A DNA stretch of 64,000 nucleotides, taken from the NCBI GenBank assembly GCA_964501275.1, contig CAZCSP010000018.1, positions 1-64,000 of the forward strand. Reading direction: 5' to 3'. A program made the position numbers and the translations under genes. Positions 7,836 to 15,794 of this stretch are shown in pieces. Under the pieces are notes generated by a model, which saw only the letters and a program-made list of their open reading frames with translations, searched no databases and was not told the origin of the DNA. Within the stretch, counting starts at the first letter, position 1; each line of letters starts with the position of its first letter. Source of the DNA: 55-13 sp964501275 (lineage in GTDB: Bacteria > Armatimonadota > Fimbriimonadia > Fimbriimonadales > Fimbriimonadaceae).

Positions 7836-8770
7836 GCTTGACGCAACAACCCCAAATCGAACCGGAAAAGAAGGCTCTCGAAAATTCACGCATCGCCGCT
7901 GATTTAGCTTTGTACACGTCTTCGGCAAAGAGGGCGGAGTTCTCGGCGAAAGTCGTGCAAGCATTCACTTGGCTCGCCCTGGTCCTTGGCAGCACCGCCT
8001 TCATGGTGCCTTTCTACATCATGATGGTGATGGCGCTGAAGACACCCAACGAGATCGCCACGACCTCAGCCTGGGCTTGGCCGAAGGACCTGACTTGGGA
8101 GAACTTCGGGCTGGTTCTCAGCAACCCGAACGTGAGCTTCCAACTGTTCTTCAAGAACACGCTCACCATCGCCACTCTGTCGACTCTGGGAGTCCTTGTG
8201 TCGTCGTCGCTGGTGGGCTTTGCCTTTGCGCGGCTGAAGTTCCGGGGGCGCGACCGCCTCTTTATCCTGCTCCTGAGCACGATGATGCTCCCGGGGATCG
8301 TCACCATGATTCCCACCTACCTGCTGTACAAGCACCTCCATTGGATCGACACCTTCCTTCCCTTGTGGGTGCCCGCTTGGTTTGGTGGAGGCGCGTTCAA
8401 TATCTTCCTCTTGCGGCAGTTCTTTATGGGCATCCCGCGTGAATTGGACGAGGCTGCGCTTTTGGATGGGGCATCCTATGCCACCGTTTTTTGGAAGATC
8501 ATTTTGCCGCTATCGAAACCAGCTTTGGCGACGGTTGGCATCTTCTGTTTCATCTACACCTGGAGGGATTTCCAGGGGCCACTCATCTACCTGAACTCGC
8601 CGGACAAGCAGACGCTAGAACTTGGCCTGCAGACCTACCGGTCGTTGAACAACGAGCAGTGGAACCTCCTCATGGCTGGCTCCGTCCTGGTCATGGTCCC
8701 TCTGATCGTCCTGTTCCTGATCGGTCAGAAGGCGTTTGTAAAGGGCATTGTGATGACTGGCGGGAAGTGA
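7832..8770 (+). CDS. Sugar ABC transporter permease, MalG type
   Basis: A 312-residue inner-membrane permease with about six transmembrane helices. The EAA loop reads LDEAALLDGASYATVFWKII followed by LPLSKPAL, the site that docks the ATPase. The N-terminal 45 residues are a cytoplasmic extension before the first helix (VLGSTAFMVPFYIMMVMALK). Translation is probably coupled to the fused upstream gene through the 4-base overlap. Substrate unknown; MalG/UgpE relatives carry oligosaccharides or glycerol phosphates. Confidence 0.93.
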   Translation: MSLTQQPQIEPEKKALENSRIAADLALYTSSAKRAEFSAKVVQAFTWLALVLGSTAFMVPFYIMMVMALKTPNEIATTSAWAWPKDLTWENFGLVLSNPNVSFQLFFKNTLTIATLSTLGVLVSSSLVGFAFARLKFRGRDRLFILLLSTMMLPGIVTMIPTYLLYKHLHWIDTFLPLWVPAWFGGGAFNIFLLRQFFMGIPRELDEAALLDGASYATVFWKIILPLSKPALATVGIFCFIYTWRDFQGPLIYLNSPDKQTLELGLQTYRSLNNEQWNLLMAGSVLVMVPLIVLFLIGQKAFVKGIVMTGGK

Positions 8771-8790
8771 CCGCCGATCTCCAGATCGGC
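8769..8790 (-). repeat. Family B palindrome
   Basis: Minus-strand copy of the GCCGATCT-GG-AGATCGGC palindrome with the GGTC flank. It overlaps the last bases of the permease gene and could help end that transcript. Confidence 0.7.
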
Positions 8791-8814
8791 ACAGGGACGG
8801 CATTGCGGCGGGAG

Positions 8815-8859
8815 TTGACCGAGAAACCTGTTATCTATTATCGCGATATGCGATAATAG
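8815..8859 (+). promoter_or_regulatory. Promoter and 25-bp palindromic operator of wHTH/NTase/DUF488 operon
   Basis: A perfect inverted repeat, CTATTATCGC-GATAT-GCGATAATAG (8835-8859), ends four bases before the ATG at 8864. TTGACC at 8815-8820 can pair with TATTAT at 8836-8841 (15-base spacer), or GATAAT at 8852-8857 can serve as a -10 with transcription beginning at the start codon. Either way the palindrome covers the core promoter, as expected for a site bound by the operon's own winged-helix protein. Regulation is inferred; the palindrome itself is directly visible. Confidence 0.75.
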
Positions 8860-8863
8860 GGAC

Positions 8864-9388
8864 ATGTTGAAAGGCCAAGACATCGTGATCCTCCTCAAGC
8901 TCCTCGCCCATCCCGAGGAGAAGTGGAATATGCTCAAGCTGTCCAGAGCTTTGAAGATGAACTATTCCACGCTACACGAGGCTGTGGAAAGACTGCGGTA
9001 TGTGCGGCTGGTAGGGAACTCTCTCTCAGGCGACCGATTGATTGTTAATCAGAGTTGGACCAAGGACCTGCTTTTGCATAGTCTGCGGTTCCTTGTCCCC
9101 GCCCGCGAGGGTGCGGCGGTGAGAGGTTTGCCTACGGGGTATGCCGCTCCGGTTTTTTCTGGCGTGTTCGTTCAAGGAAACGCAATGCCACCCGTTTGGC
9201 CCTATGCTCATGGCACTGTAGTTGGCGCCCGGCTCGAACCTCTGGTAAAGAACGCGCCTACATTGGCTTTGGAGGACCCGGATCTTTACGCCTACATGGC
9301 CATTGTGGATGCTCTTCGATCAGGTGGAGCGAGAGAAGTTTTGAATGCAAAGAACCTCTTGGTTCAGAAACTGGAAGCTGCGGCATGA
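8864..9388 (+). CDS. Winged-helix DNA-binding protein, putative antitoxin/repressor
   Basis: A 174-residue protein. Residues 1-50 form a MarR-like winged helix: KGQDIVILLKLLAHPE, then LSRALKMNYSTLHEAVERL as the helix-turn-helix. The C-terminal part (LVPAREGAAVRGLPTGYAAP...) has no family I can name. Its stop overlaps the start of the nucleotidyltransferase (ATGA at 9385), and a perfect palindrome covers its promoter, so it most likely represses its own operon. The pairing of a winged-helix regulator with a small nucleotidyltransferase recalls AbiEi/AbiEii-type toxin-antitoxin systems, although residue-level similarity to AbiEi is not evident to me. Confidence 0.8.
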   Translation: MLKGQDIVILLKLLAHPEEKWNMLKLSRALKMNYSTLHEAVERLRYVRLVGNSLSGDRLIVNQSWTKDLLLHSLRFLVPAREGAAVRGLPTGYAAPVFSGVFVQGNAMPPVWPYAHGTVVGARLEPLVKNAPTLALEDPDLYAYMAIVDALRSGGAREVLNAKNLLVQKLEAAA

Positions 9389-10071
9389 AGTGGAATCGGA
9401 ACCTGGCCATGATCAGGCAGATGGCCTTGGAACTTGGCGACCTCACGGAGAATGTCGTTTTTGTAGGCGGCTCCATCACCTCCCTCTTGGTGGATTCCAA
9501 CGAGGTAAACGACCCTCGGGTTACGAACGATGTTGACGTTGTAGTCGGCGTCATCAATGCGCCACAGTTTTCAGTTGCCGAGCAGAAACTGATCGAGAGG
9601 GGATTTCAACCCGTTCCCGAGGTCAGGTGTCGTTATACGAAGATGGGGATGATTCTCGACTTTATGCCGACTGATAGCCGAATTCTTGGGTTTGGCAATC
9701 GTTGGTATCCGGCCCTGGTTAAACACGGCGGGGAATCTGATTTGAATGGAGTGAGCATCCGCCATGCGACCGCGCCATACTTCATCGCGACCAAATTGGA
9801 GGCCTACCTTGACCGGGGTAAAGGAGATGCACTCGCCAGCCACGACTTGGAAGACTTAATGTACGTCGTATGTGGACGGGCAACGCTTGTCGAAGAGGTT
9901 GCCAACTCCGAGGCTGAACTGCAAGAGTTCCTGGAAGATCAAATCGGCGCCTTGGTCGGTCTTCCCGATATCAGTTTCATCGTTGAAGGGCATCTGGCTC
10001 CAGAGCCTGTCGAGAAGATAGCTATCACCTATGAACGACTTCTCGCAATCGCAGGGAAACGCAACGTATGA
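9385..10071 (+). CDS. Nucleotidyltransferase-fold protein, AbiEii/MNT-like candidate toxin
   Basis: A 228-residue protein with the nucleotidyltransferase signature: VFVGGSITSLLVD (GGS at residues 28-30), then TNDVDVVV (Asp49 and Asp51), and a third acidic site in MILDFMP (Asp92). A later KLEAYLDRGKGDALASHDLEDL helix resembles the conserved helix of AbiEii-type proteins. The fold transfers nucleotides to proteins, tRNAs or small molecules. I chose the ATG at 9385, which overlaps the upstream stop; the frame upstream to 9196 lies inside the previous gene. Downstream DUF488 overlaps by 4 bases. Confidence 0.82.
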   Translation: MKWNRNLAMIRQMALELGDLTENVVFVGGSITSLLVDSNEVNDPRVTNDVDVVVGVINAPQFSVAEQKLIERGFQPVPEVRCRYTKMGMILDFMPTDSRILGFGNRWYPALVKHGGESDLNGVSIRHATAPYFIATKLEAYLDRGKGDALASHDLEDLMYVVCGRATLVEEVANSEAELQEFLEDQIGALVGLPDISFIVEGHLAPEPVEKIAITYERLLAIAGKRNV

Positions 10072-10568
10072 CCATCTACTCCGTCGGCTACGGCAACCGA
10101 GGCTATGAGGCTTTTCTGGACCTCTTGCGCCGCTACCAGTTCACGCACCTTGTGGATGTTCGGTCGGTGCCGCAATCCAGTTACTGGGAGGATTTTCGTC
10201 GGGAGCGGTTGGTTTATCTTCTCTCCCAGACGGAGATCAAGTACGTCTACATGGGCGATACCTTGGGCGGGGTGGAGAATAGCCCGGTGTTGTGCAAAGA
10301 CCCAGGTTCCGTGGACTTGGAGCCGCTCCTGCGCGAGCCGAAGCTGGAGCTTGGATTGAACAAACTCATAGACGCCACCTCCGATCCCAGCCGCAAGATC
10401 GTCCTGATGTGCGGCTGTCTCCGCCCCCACCGCTGCCACCGCTCCCGACTCTTGGGGCCGGGTTTGGTTGAGCGAGGCGTCGAGTACTTGCACCTGAATG
10501 ACCAAGGCGAGCCCGTGCCTCAGGCTCAGGTGGAACTGGAGGCAGAGCCTCAGGGAAGCTTGTTTTAG
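10068..10568 (+). CDS. DUF488 family protein
   Basis: A 166-residue DUF488 protein. It starts with the family hallmark IYSVGYGNRGYEAFLDLL, followed by VDVRSVPQS (catalytic-looking Arg/Pro loop), LGG in the middle, and VLMCGCLRPHRCHRSRLLG, where most members have LMCxExxPxxCHR. The cysteine and CHR are kept. Biochemical function is unknown in general. It is the third gene of an operon with ATGA overlaps on both junctions, which implies a functional tie to the winged-helix/nucleotidyltransferase pair. Confidence 0.88.
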   Translation: MTIYSVGYGNRGYEAFLDLLRRYQFTHLVDVRSVPQSSYWEDFRRERLVYLLSQTEIKYVYMGDTLGGVENSPVLCKDPGSVDLEPLLREPKLELGLNKLIDATSDPSRKIVLMCGCLRPHRCHRSRLLGPGLVERGVEYLHLNDQGEPVPQAQVELEAEPQGSLF

Positions 10569-10588
10569 TGATATGGGAGGTGTATGCT
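10560..10588 (+). promoter_or_regulatory. Promoter of HAF-repeat gene, possibly leaderless
   Basis: TTGTTT at 10560-10565 and TATGCT at 10583-10588 with a 17-base spacer. The ATG at 10595 lies six bases after the -10, exactly where transcription would start. Confidence 0.45.
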
Positions 10589-10594
10589 TAGCCC

Positions 10595-11716
10595 ATGGTT
10601 GCCGTCGTCGCATTGGCCTGTATATTGACTTGGGAGCAGGCGAGTCAAGAGTATGATGTGATCCCTTTGCCAGAGCTTGAATTGGCAACCAAGATCAACA
10701 ATAACGGTCAAGTTGCTGGTTCGATCTCAAAGGATTTACGATCCATTGCTTGCATATGGGAAAACGGAAAGGTCCGGCTTTTGCCCGTCGTATCAGGCGA
10801 AAAGCTTTCGGCTTTGGGCGCAATGAAAGAGCACCGCGATGGCTGGGCTGATGTGTACTCTAGCGCCTATGCCGTGAATACAAAGGGCCAGGTAGTCGGA
10901 ATGTATGGCAGAAAAAGCGACCAAAGCCATCCCTCTATTCCTTGCGTATGGAGTGATTCAACTCTGCTTGACATTGAGGACACGCCTTGGCCTCCAAAAA
11001 ATGTGGATGGAAACCATACGAGTCTCTACGCTATAAACGACTTGGGCGTGGCAGTTGGTAGTGGCAGAGGTACCGACTATGCTATGTGCCCGATTATGGT
11101 TGATACCCAAAAGAAGACCTTCTGGTTCCTGTCGGAAGAGCTACGGTATCAGGGGGTTGCAGTTGATATCAACAACAAGAATCAGGTTTTGGTCAACGCG
11201 CATTGGAAGCCATACATATGGGAAGCAGGCCAATTCTACAAGATGTCTGACGAATTTTGGTCGCTATACCCCGCTTCAATAAACGACCATGGTGTGGCCG
11301 TAGGTAAAGGCGACACGGGCGGAACTGGCCGTAGTTGGGCATGGATTTGGAAGGACAAACGTATGCAGGTTTTGGATGCATTCGAGGGCGGACAGTTTGG
11401 CTCAAAAAGCGAGGCAAACGACATCAATAATCTGGGCGTCGTCGCAGGCGCTTCAACCTATACGGAAGGAGGAAGAAAGGCATGTTTGTGGGTAGATGGC
11501 AAGCCCGTGGACCTAACAGAGAAGGTCCCGCTCTTAAAGGACTCTTTTCAAAGTATGGCTATCAGCATCAATGATAAGGGTTGGATATTGGTTGAACACA
11601 AGTTTATGGAGTATGTGCTACTCAAGCCCAAGCCAAAGAGGGACAAATCCGTTTATCGGCGTATAAGTGAAGTCCCCGAGTTGTGCTTAAGATATCTCCA
11701 AAAACCTCCCGGCTAA
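10595..11716 (+). CDS. HAF-repeat extracellular protein
   Basis: A 373-residue protein with a short N-terminal hydrophobic segment (VAVVALACILT) that may export it. It consists of repeated units with an IN/NxxGxxxG core: KINNNGQVAGS, AINDLGVAVGSG, DINNKNQVLVNA, SINDHGVAVGKG, DINNLGVVAGAS and SINDKGWILVE. Each is followed by a CxW or AxxW strand, the pattern of HAF-type repeats that build a beta-propeller-like domain in secreted proteins. Function unknown. Its 3' end overlaps the convergent GH130 gene by four bases. Confidence 0.78.
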   Translation: MVAVVALACILTWEQASQEYDVIPLPELELATKINNNGQVAGSISKDLRSIACIWENGKVRLLPVVSGEKLSALGAMKEHRDGWADVYSSAYAVNTKGQVVGMYGRKSDQSHPSIPCVWSDSTLLDIEDTPWPPKNVDGNHTSLYAINDLGVAVGSGRGTDYAMCPIMVDTQKKTFWFLSEELRYQGVAVDINNKNQVLVNAHWKPYIWEAGQFYKMSDEFWSLYPASINDHGVAVGKGDTGGTGRSWAWIWKDKRMQVLDAFEGGQFGSKSEANDINNLGVVAGASTYTEGGRKACLWVDGKPVDLTEKVPLLKDSFQSMAISINDKGWILVEHKFMEYVLLKPKPKRDKSVYRRISEVPELCLRYLQKPPG

Positions 11717-12735
11717 AACGTCGTCGCCAACTGAATCTTCTCCGCCGGAATCCCCGCAACCCCGACCATGCTGGTGCCGTTCTCCTCCAGCCAGGCCAGC
11801 ATCTCTTTGATGCTCCCCACCGCCAGGCAGATGCAACTGTCGGCGGCGCCGTAGTAGAGCCGAACCGTGTCGCCGTCGTTGGCGATGGTCACTCCGCAAG
11901 GGAAGACGACGTTTGGTACGTCACCCTCTCTTTCGTAGATGGTATCCGGGGCCATGAACCAGGGTTGGCCTCGACGGATGCAGATATCCGGCTGTTCTAA
12001 ATCGAATAGAGCCAGTCCCAGTCGGTATAGGCTCCCCGAGGCATGCCGGCGGACGCCGTGGTAGATCACCAGCCAACCCTCCTTGGTCTCGATCGGAGGC
12101 GCGTTCAGTCCAATCTTGTTCGCATCCCACCAAGCTCCGCGTCGGGCTGGAAGCAACATCTTGTGGTTTCCCCAACTCTTGAGGTCGGGCGAGTAGGATA
12201 TCCACATATTCGCCGAGATGTCGCTCATCGGGCGGTGGATCAGCACATAAGAGCCATCAATCTTCCGGGGAAAGAGCGCGGCGTCTTTGTCGTCGGGCTG
12301 CATCACAAAACCGAGGCGGGTGAAGCGTTTGAAGTCCTTGGTCTTCATCAGGCTTACGCCCGGGCCATCTTTGCTGAATGCCGTATAGGCGATCACATAG
12401 TCCTTCGACTCCGGCATATACGTAATGCGCGGGTCTTCGACCCCCCATAGCTCTTCGGGATACTTGTCAGGGTTGGCTTCAAAGGTTGGCTTTTTGTCGA
12501 TCTTCCAACCGTCCACCCCGTTGTCCGACCGAGCGACAGTGAGGTGACTGAAACCCCGTCGATCCTCGCAACGGCACATGAGCAGGGTGCTGCCATCCGC
12601 AAGCCGCACCGCCCCGGGGTTGAAGACGCTGTGGACAGCATAGGGCCAATCCTGCGCGGTAAGGATCGGGTTGGCGTCGTGGCGGCGAAAGAGATCGGCA
12701 AAAGCGCCGTTGCTTTCCAAGTGCCTCAGGTTCAC
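11713..12735 (-). CDS. Glycoside hydrolase family 130 phosphorylase
   Basis: A 340-residue five-bladed beta-propeller enzyme of the GH130 family, which phosphorolyses beta-mannosides (for example beta-1,4-mannooligosaccharides). Visible hallmarks are HSVFNPGAVRLADGSTLLMCR, the WGVEDPRITYMP block with the proposed catalytic Asp, DKDAALFPRKIDGSYVLIHRP, and a late NVVFPCGVTIANDGDTVRLYYGAAD. It overlaps the upstream glycosyltransferase gene by four bases, so the two are cotranscribed. The pairing suggests a mannose-containing glycan or compatible solute being made and recycled; the substrate is inferred. Confidence 0.93.
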   Translation of the reverse strand: MNLRHLESNGAFADLFRRHDANPILTAQDWPYAVHSVFNPGAVRLADGSTLLMCRCEDRRGFSHLTVARSDNGVDGWKIDKKPTFEANPDKYPEELWGVEDPRITYMPESKDYVIAYTAFSKDGPGVSLMKTKDFKRFTRLGFVMQPDDKDAALFPRKIDGSYVLIHRPMSDISANMWISYSPDLKSWGNHKMLLPARRGAWWDANKIGLNAPPIETKEGWLVIYHGVRRHASGSLYRLGLALFDLEQPDICIRRGQPWFMAPDTIYEREGDVPNVVFPCGVTIANDGDTVRLYYGAADSCICLAVGSIKEMLAWLEENGTSMVGVAGIPAEKIQLATTF

Positions 12736-15014
12736 CTTGAGACCCCCGCCAGACTCCAGTTCTCTTCCTGCCCAAAGTGCAGGTGCTCACTGATCGCTCC
12801 CAGGTAGGCAAGCGTGGACTCCGCCCCCTGGTTTTCGTTGATTCGATCTTGCTGTAGGCCATCGTAGCAGCCTCCATTGGCCGGGTTGGCCAGGGCCAAC
12901 GACCGGTCGTTTTTACCGAAGAACCAGTCCAAGGCCATCTGGGCTCGGTCCGCCCAAGGTCTGGAACTATCCATCCGGGAGGCGACCAGACAGGCATCCA
13001 CCATCCCCCAGGCCTCCAGGGGCTGCTGGTCGAACTGGGGCTTGGGTTTGCCCCGATGCCACACTTCGTCGCTGCCGATGGGCGAGAAGACACTGGCCGA
13101 GCCGGTCTGGGCGTGGTGCAGCCAGTCGAGGGATTCAAGCCCGATCTGAATCAGTTCAGAGTCGTCGAAAGTCTGCCCCGCCACCAGGACGGCCTGCGAA
13201 ATGCGGGCATTGTCATAGGAGGCATAGGGCTCGAACCACTTCCAAGTGGGCGAGGCGTTTTGAGCATAGAGTGTCTTGAGCCGATCCGCCAAATCCCGCA
13301 TCAGCTTGCGAGCTTCGGTCTTGCCGGATATCGGGCAAGTCTCGCAGCATAGGCCCAGCATGGAGTAGGCCCACGCCCTGGGACTGGTCAACGACGCGAC
13401 CTGCGGCATCGCCTTTTCCAAAAGGGCAAGCGCAACCGATCTCATCTCCAGGGGGCCAGGGCTGGTCACCCACTCCCCCAGTCCCCAGATCGACCGCCCA
13501 TGCGAGTCTTCCGATCCGGCGTCCTCCAGCCATCGCCGGTCGTAGGACATAAAGTTTCTAAACCGCCCATTGTCGGGGTTCAGGCTGTGGTGGACGAACG
13601 ACAGGTAAGTGCTGGCCATCCGATCCAGCGTCTTGTTGGCGACTCCTAGCCTCTTTAGCCGGGAACAGATAATGAGGGCACGGGCATTATCGTCCACGCA
13701 GTAGCCTTCGTGCCGATTCGGGATCGGGCCAGCGGCGTGTTGGGCTATGCCGGTGTCGTCCGTGAGCGTTCCCAGGTGGGACAGGTTGATGCGCGACTTG
13801 TCGGCTGCGTCCGTTCCTGCGGTCTGAGTAACGTGAAAGCCCAGGCTGGAGGAGCGGCTCTCCTGTCGGGCCTGCTCAAACGTCTTGAGATACTTTAGGC
13901 CTGTATTGGCCCAAGTGGTCTCACGTCCGGCGGCGTGGGCGGCTTGCGCCATCTCCAGCATCCGAGAGGGGTTGGATAATAGCAAGTCCAAAGCCTCGCC
14001 CAGCGCCTTCGAATCCTTGAACGGAGTCAGAATTCCCCGGTCGTTCGCCAACAGCTCTTCCGCATGCCAATAGGGGGTCGAGACGATCGGCTTGCCGCAG
14101 GCAAACGCATAAGCCAGCGTGCCCGAGGTGATCTGGTGCGGCTTCAGATAAGGCGTGGCGTAGATGTCGGCGGCCTGCAGGTAGCGCTTCAGCTCGTCCA
14201 AGCTGACGTACCGATCCTCGAACTGGACATGGTCCGCCACTCCCAGGTCCTTTGCCAAAGCCATTAGCGAGCGCCGATAGGAGTCGTTGGTCTGCTTCCG
14301 AATGTTTGGGTGGGTGGCGCCCAGCACCACATAGAGCAGGTCGGGATGTCGCTCGACCAGCTTGGGCAGGGCTTGGATCAGGTACTCGACGCCCTTATCG
14401 GGCGAGAGCAGGCCGAAGGTGAGGATGGTTGGGTTGGGGCGGAATCCATAGGTCTCTCGAGCTTCGCGAGGGCAGATCAGCGGAACGTCGGGGGTGCCGT
14501 GTTGAATGAGATCGACGCGAGCCTCGTTGAGTCCGAATTGACGAACGACCATCTCCTTCGCGCGCTGGCTCATCACCACCACCCGCTGGGAGAGCTGAAC
14601 GATCTCCTCCAAAACCTTATGCTGCTCGGGGCTGGGGGTTTCCAAGAGGGTGTGCAGCGTGGTGACCAGCGGCATTCTAAGATTCCTCAAGAGAGAAAGC
14701 ACATGGCTTCCCGCCGTTCCGCCGAAGATGCCGTACTCGTGCTGAAGACAGGCGACGTCGTACTCGTTGAAGTTCAGATAGTCGGCGCAGGTGGTGTAGG
14801 AGCATAGTCTGCGCTCCGCGATTTGATAGACCACCTGTGACGGATACTCGTACCCTTTGGCCCGGTCGTTGATCGCGACCACATCAGCTTGGGCCCCGTG
14901 AGCCCGCACCGAGTCTGCCAAATCGGCGGTAAAGGTTGCGATACCGCATTGGCGAGGCGTGTGATTCCCTATAAAGCAGGCACGTCGAAGCGTGCTCGTG
15001 TTTGTTCCCCTCAT
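12732..15014 (-). CDS. Two-domain protein: GT4 glycosyltransferase plus alpha/alpha-barrel-like domain
   Basis: A 760-residue protein. Residues 1 to about 400 form a GT-B glycosyltransferase of family 4: RRACFIGNHTPRQCGIATFT, CLQHEYGIFGG, LLSPDKGVEYLIQALP, and YLKPHQITSGTLAYAFACGKPIVSTPY with the usual EE (HAEELL). Residues 430-760 form a separate helical domain with repeated W/H/Y-rich helices (YCVDDNARALI, DSHGRSIWGLGEW, WFEPYASYDNARISQA, QQPLEAWGMVDACL), resembling an alpha/alpha six-hairpin glycosidase. I chose the ATG at 15014 because the longer frame to 15281 runs antisense over the next gene. It overlaps GH130 by four bases. Confidence 0.85.
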   Translation of the reverse strand: MRGTNTSTLRRACFIGNHTPRQCGIATFTADLADSVRAHGAQADVVAINDRAKGYEYPSQVVYQIAERRLCSYTTCADYLNFNEYDVACLQHEYGIFGGTAGSHVLSLLRNLRMPLVTTLHTLLETPSPEQHKVLEEIVQLSQRVVVMSQRAKEMVVRQFGLNEARVDLIQHGTPDVPLICPREARETYGFRPNPTILTFGLLSPDKGVEYLIQALPKLVERHPDLLYVVLGATHPNIRKQTNDSYRRSLMALAKDLGVADHVQFEDRYVSLDELKRYLQAADIYATPYLKPHQITSGTLAYAFACGKPIVSTPYWHAEELLANDRGILTPFKDSKALGEALDLLLSNPSRMLEMAQAAHAAGRETTWANTGLKYLKTFEQARQESRSSSLGFHVTQTAGTDAADKSRINLSHLGTLTDDTGIAQHAAGPIPNRHEGYCVDDNARALIICSRLKRLGVANKTLDRMASTYLSFVHHSLNPDNGRFRNFMSYDRRWLEDAGSEDSHGRSIWGLGEWVTSPGPLEMRSVALALLEKAMPQVASLTSPRAWAYSMLGLCCETCPISGKTEARKLMRDLADRLKTLYAQNASPTWKWFEPYASYDNARISQAVLVAGQTFDDSELIQIGLESLDWLHHAQTGSASVFSPIGSDEVWHRGKPKPQFDQQPLEAWGMVDACLVASRMDSSRPWADRAQMALDWFFGKNDRSLALANPANGGCYDGLQQDRINENQGAESTLAYLGAISEHLHFGQEENWSLAGVSR

Positions 15015-15104
15015 ATTAATAGGACTCCGACTTATCGGAATTCGGCGAACATCTTGAAACAATCCCAAGAACCCGGACCCTGTTCGAGGCGTCATAGAAA
15101 AGGA

Positions 15105-15638
15105 ATGATCCTCCACCTCAGAAAAGGAATCGCCATGGTTTTGGCGCTGCTGGCCCAACAGGCTGAGCAAAAGGACTTCAAACCTCTTGGAGAGTTGTCT
15201 GGCGCGGACAGCGCGATAGAGCGGTCGTTTTCGACAATGGTGAATACGGAGAGAGACTTTGTCCAGCTTTGGCGTCAGCACAAGGAGATCTTTGGCGACC
15301 CGCCGACGCTATCCGGTGCGATGGTGATCGAAGCACAGGTCCCGAAAGTTGACTTCCAAAAGAACGTGGTGATCGCCTACTTCGCCGGCCAAACCCAGGG
15401 CGTGGCGGGTTACTCTGTCGCGGACGTGGATGCCAAAGGCAAGACGATATTGGTGCGTATCGTTCCCGAGATGTTGGGAACAAGCACCGGGGTAATGGCT
15501 AACTCCTTTGGCATGTGGGTGTTTCCCAAGCCCCAAAAGCCCGTCGAGCTAGAACTGGTCGTGGGCCGCAATCAGCAGGGGCAGTATCTCACCCGCCCGC
15601 TGGGCCGGTTTGAGCCACCCAAGGCCAACCCCAAGTAG
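15105..15638 (+). CDS. Secreted protein with PrcB_C-like domain
   Basis: A 177-residue protein with a signal-like start (LRKGIAMVLALLAQQ). The C-terminal two thirds follow the PrcB_C pattern seen in protease-complex-associated secreted proteins: FVQLWRQHKEIFG, VDFQKNVVIAYFAGQTQG, VAGYSVADVD, and the closing ANSFGMWVFPK strand. Function is not established for most members. I start it at the ATG at 15105 (after AAAAGGA); an alternative ATG at 15135 would shorten the signal. Upstream extension to 14889 overlaps the divergent glycosyltransferase and looks non-coding. Confidence 0.72.
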   Translation: MILHLRKGIAMVLALLAQQAEQKDFKPLGELSGADSAIERSFSTMVNTERDFVQLWRQHKEIFGDPPTLSGAMVIEAQVPKVDFQKNVVIAYFAGQTQGVAGYSVADVDAKGKTILVRIVPEMLGTSTGVMANSFGMWVFPKPQKPVELELVVGRNQQGQYLTRPLGRFEPPKANPK

Positions 15639-15794
15639 CCCCCCAAAAGTAGCCTGGACGTCCGCGTCCGGGTCTCCGTGCATCGGAGGTCCAGGTCCGA
15701 GGTCTTCTCGTTGCCACATGGCCCTTCGCGTCCTTGGCTTCTTTGTTTCTTAGCGGTGAATAAAGCCTGTCGCTACTTCAAAAAGCTCAACTCC
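15639..15794. repeat. Family E and G dispersed repeats
   Basis: No gene. Contains a CCTGGACGTCCGCGTCCGGG-type hairpin followed by GGAGGTCCAGGTCC (family E, recurring near 34934, 57969, 58052 and 58797) and a copy of the TTGGCTTCTTTGTTTCTTAG phrase (family G). Confidence 0.6.

Noticed and set aside
8864..10568. Assignment of the operon as a bona fide AbiE system
   Set aside because: The pairing and fold are suggestive, but I cannot confirm residue-level identity to AbiEi/AbiEii, and DUF488 is not part of AbiE; kept as a candidate only.
15105..15180. Longer start at 14889 for the PrcB_C-like protein
   Set aside because: The added 72 residues run opposite to the glycosyltransferase gene and lack protein-like character.
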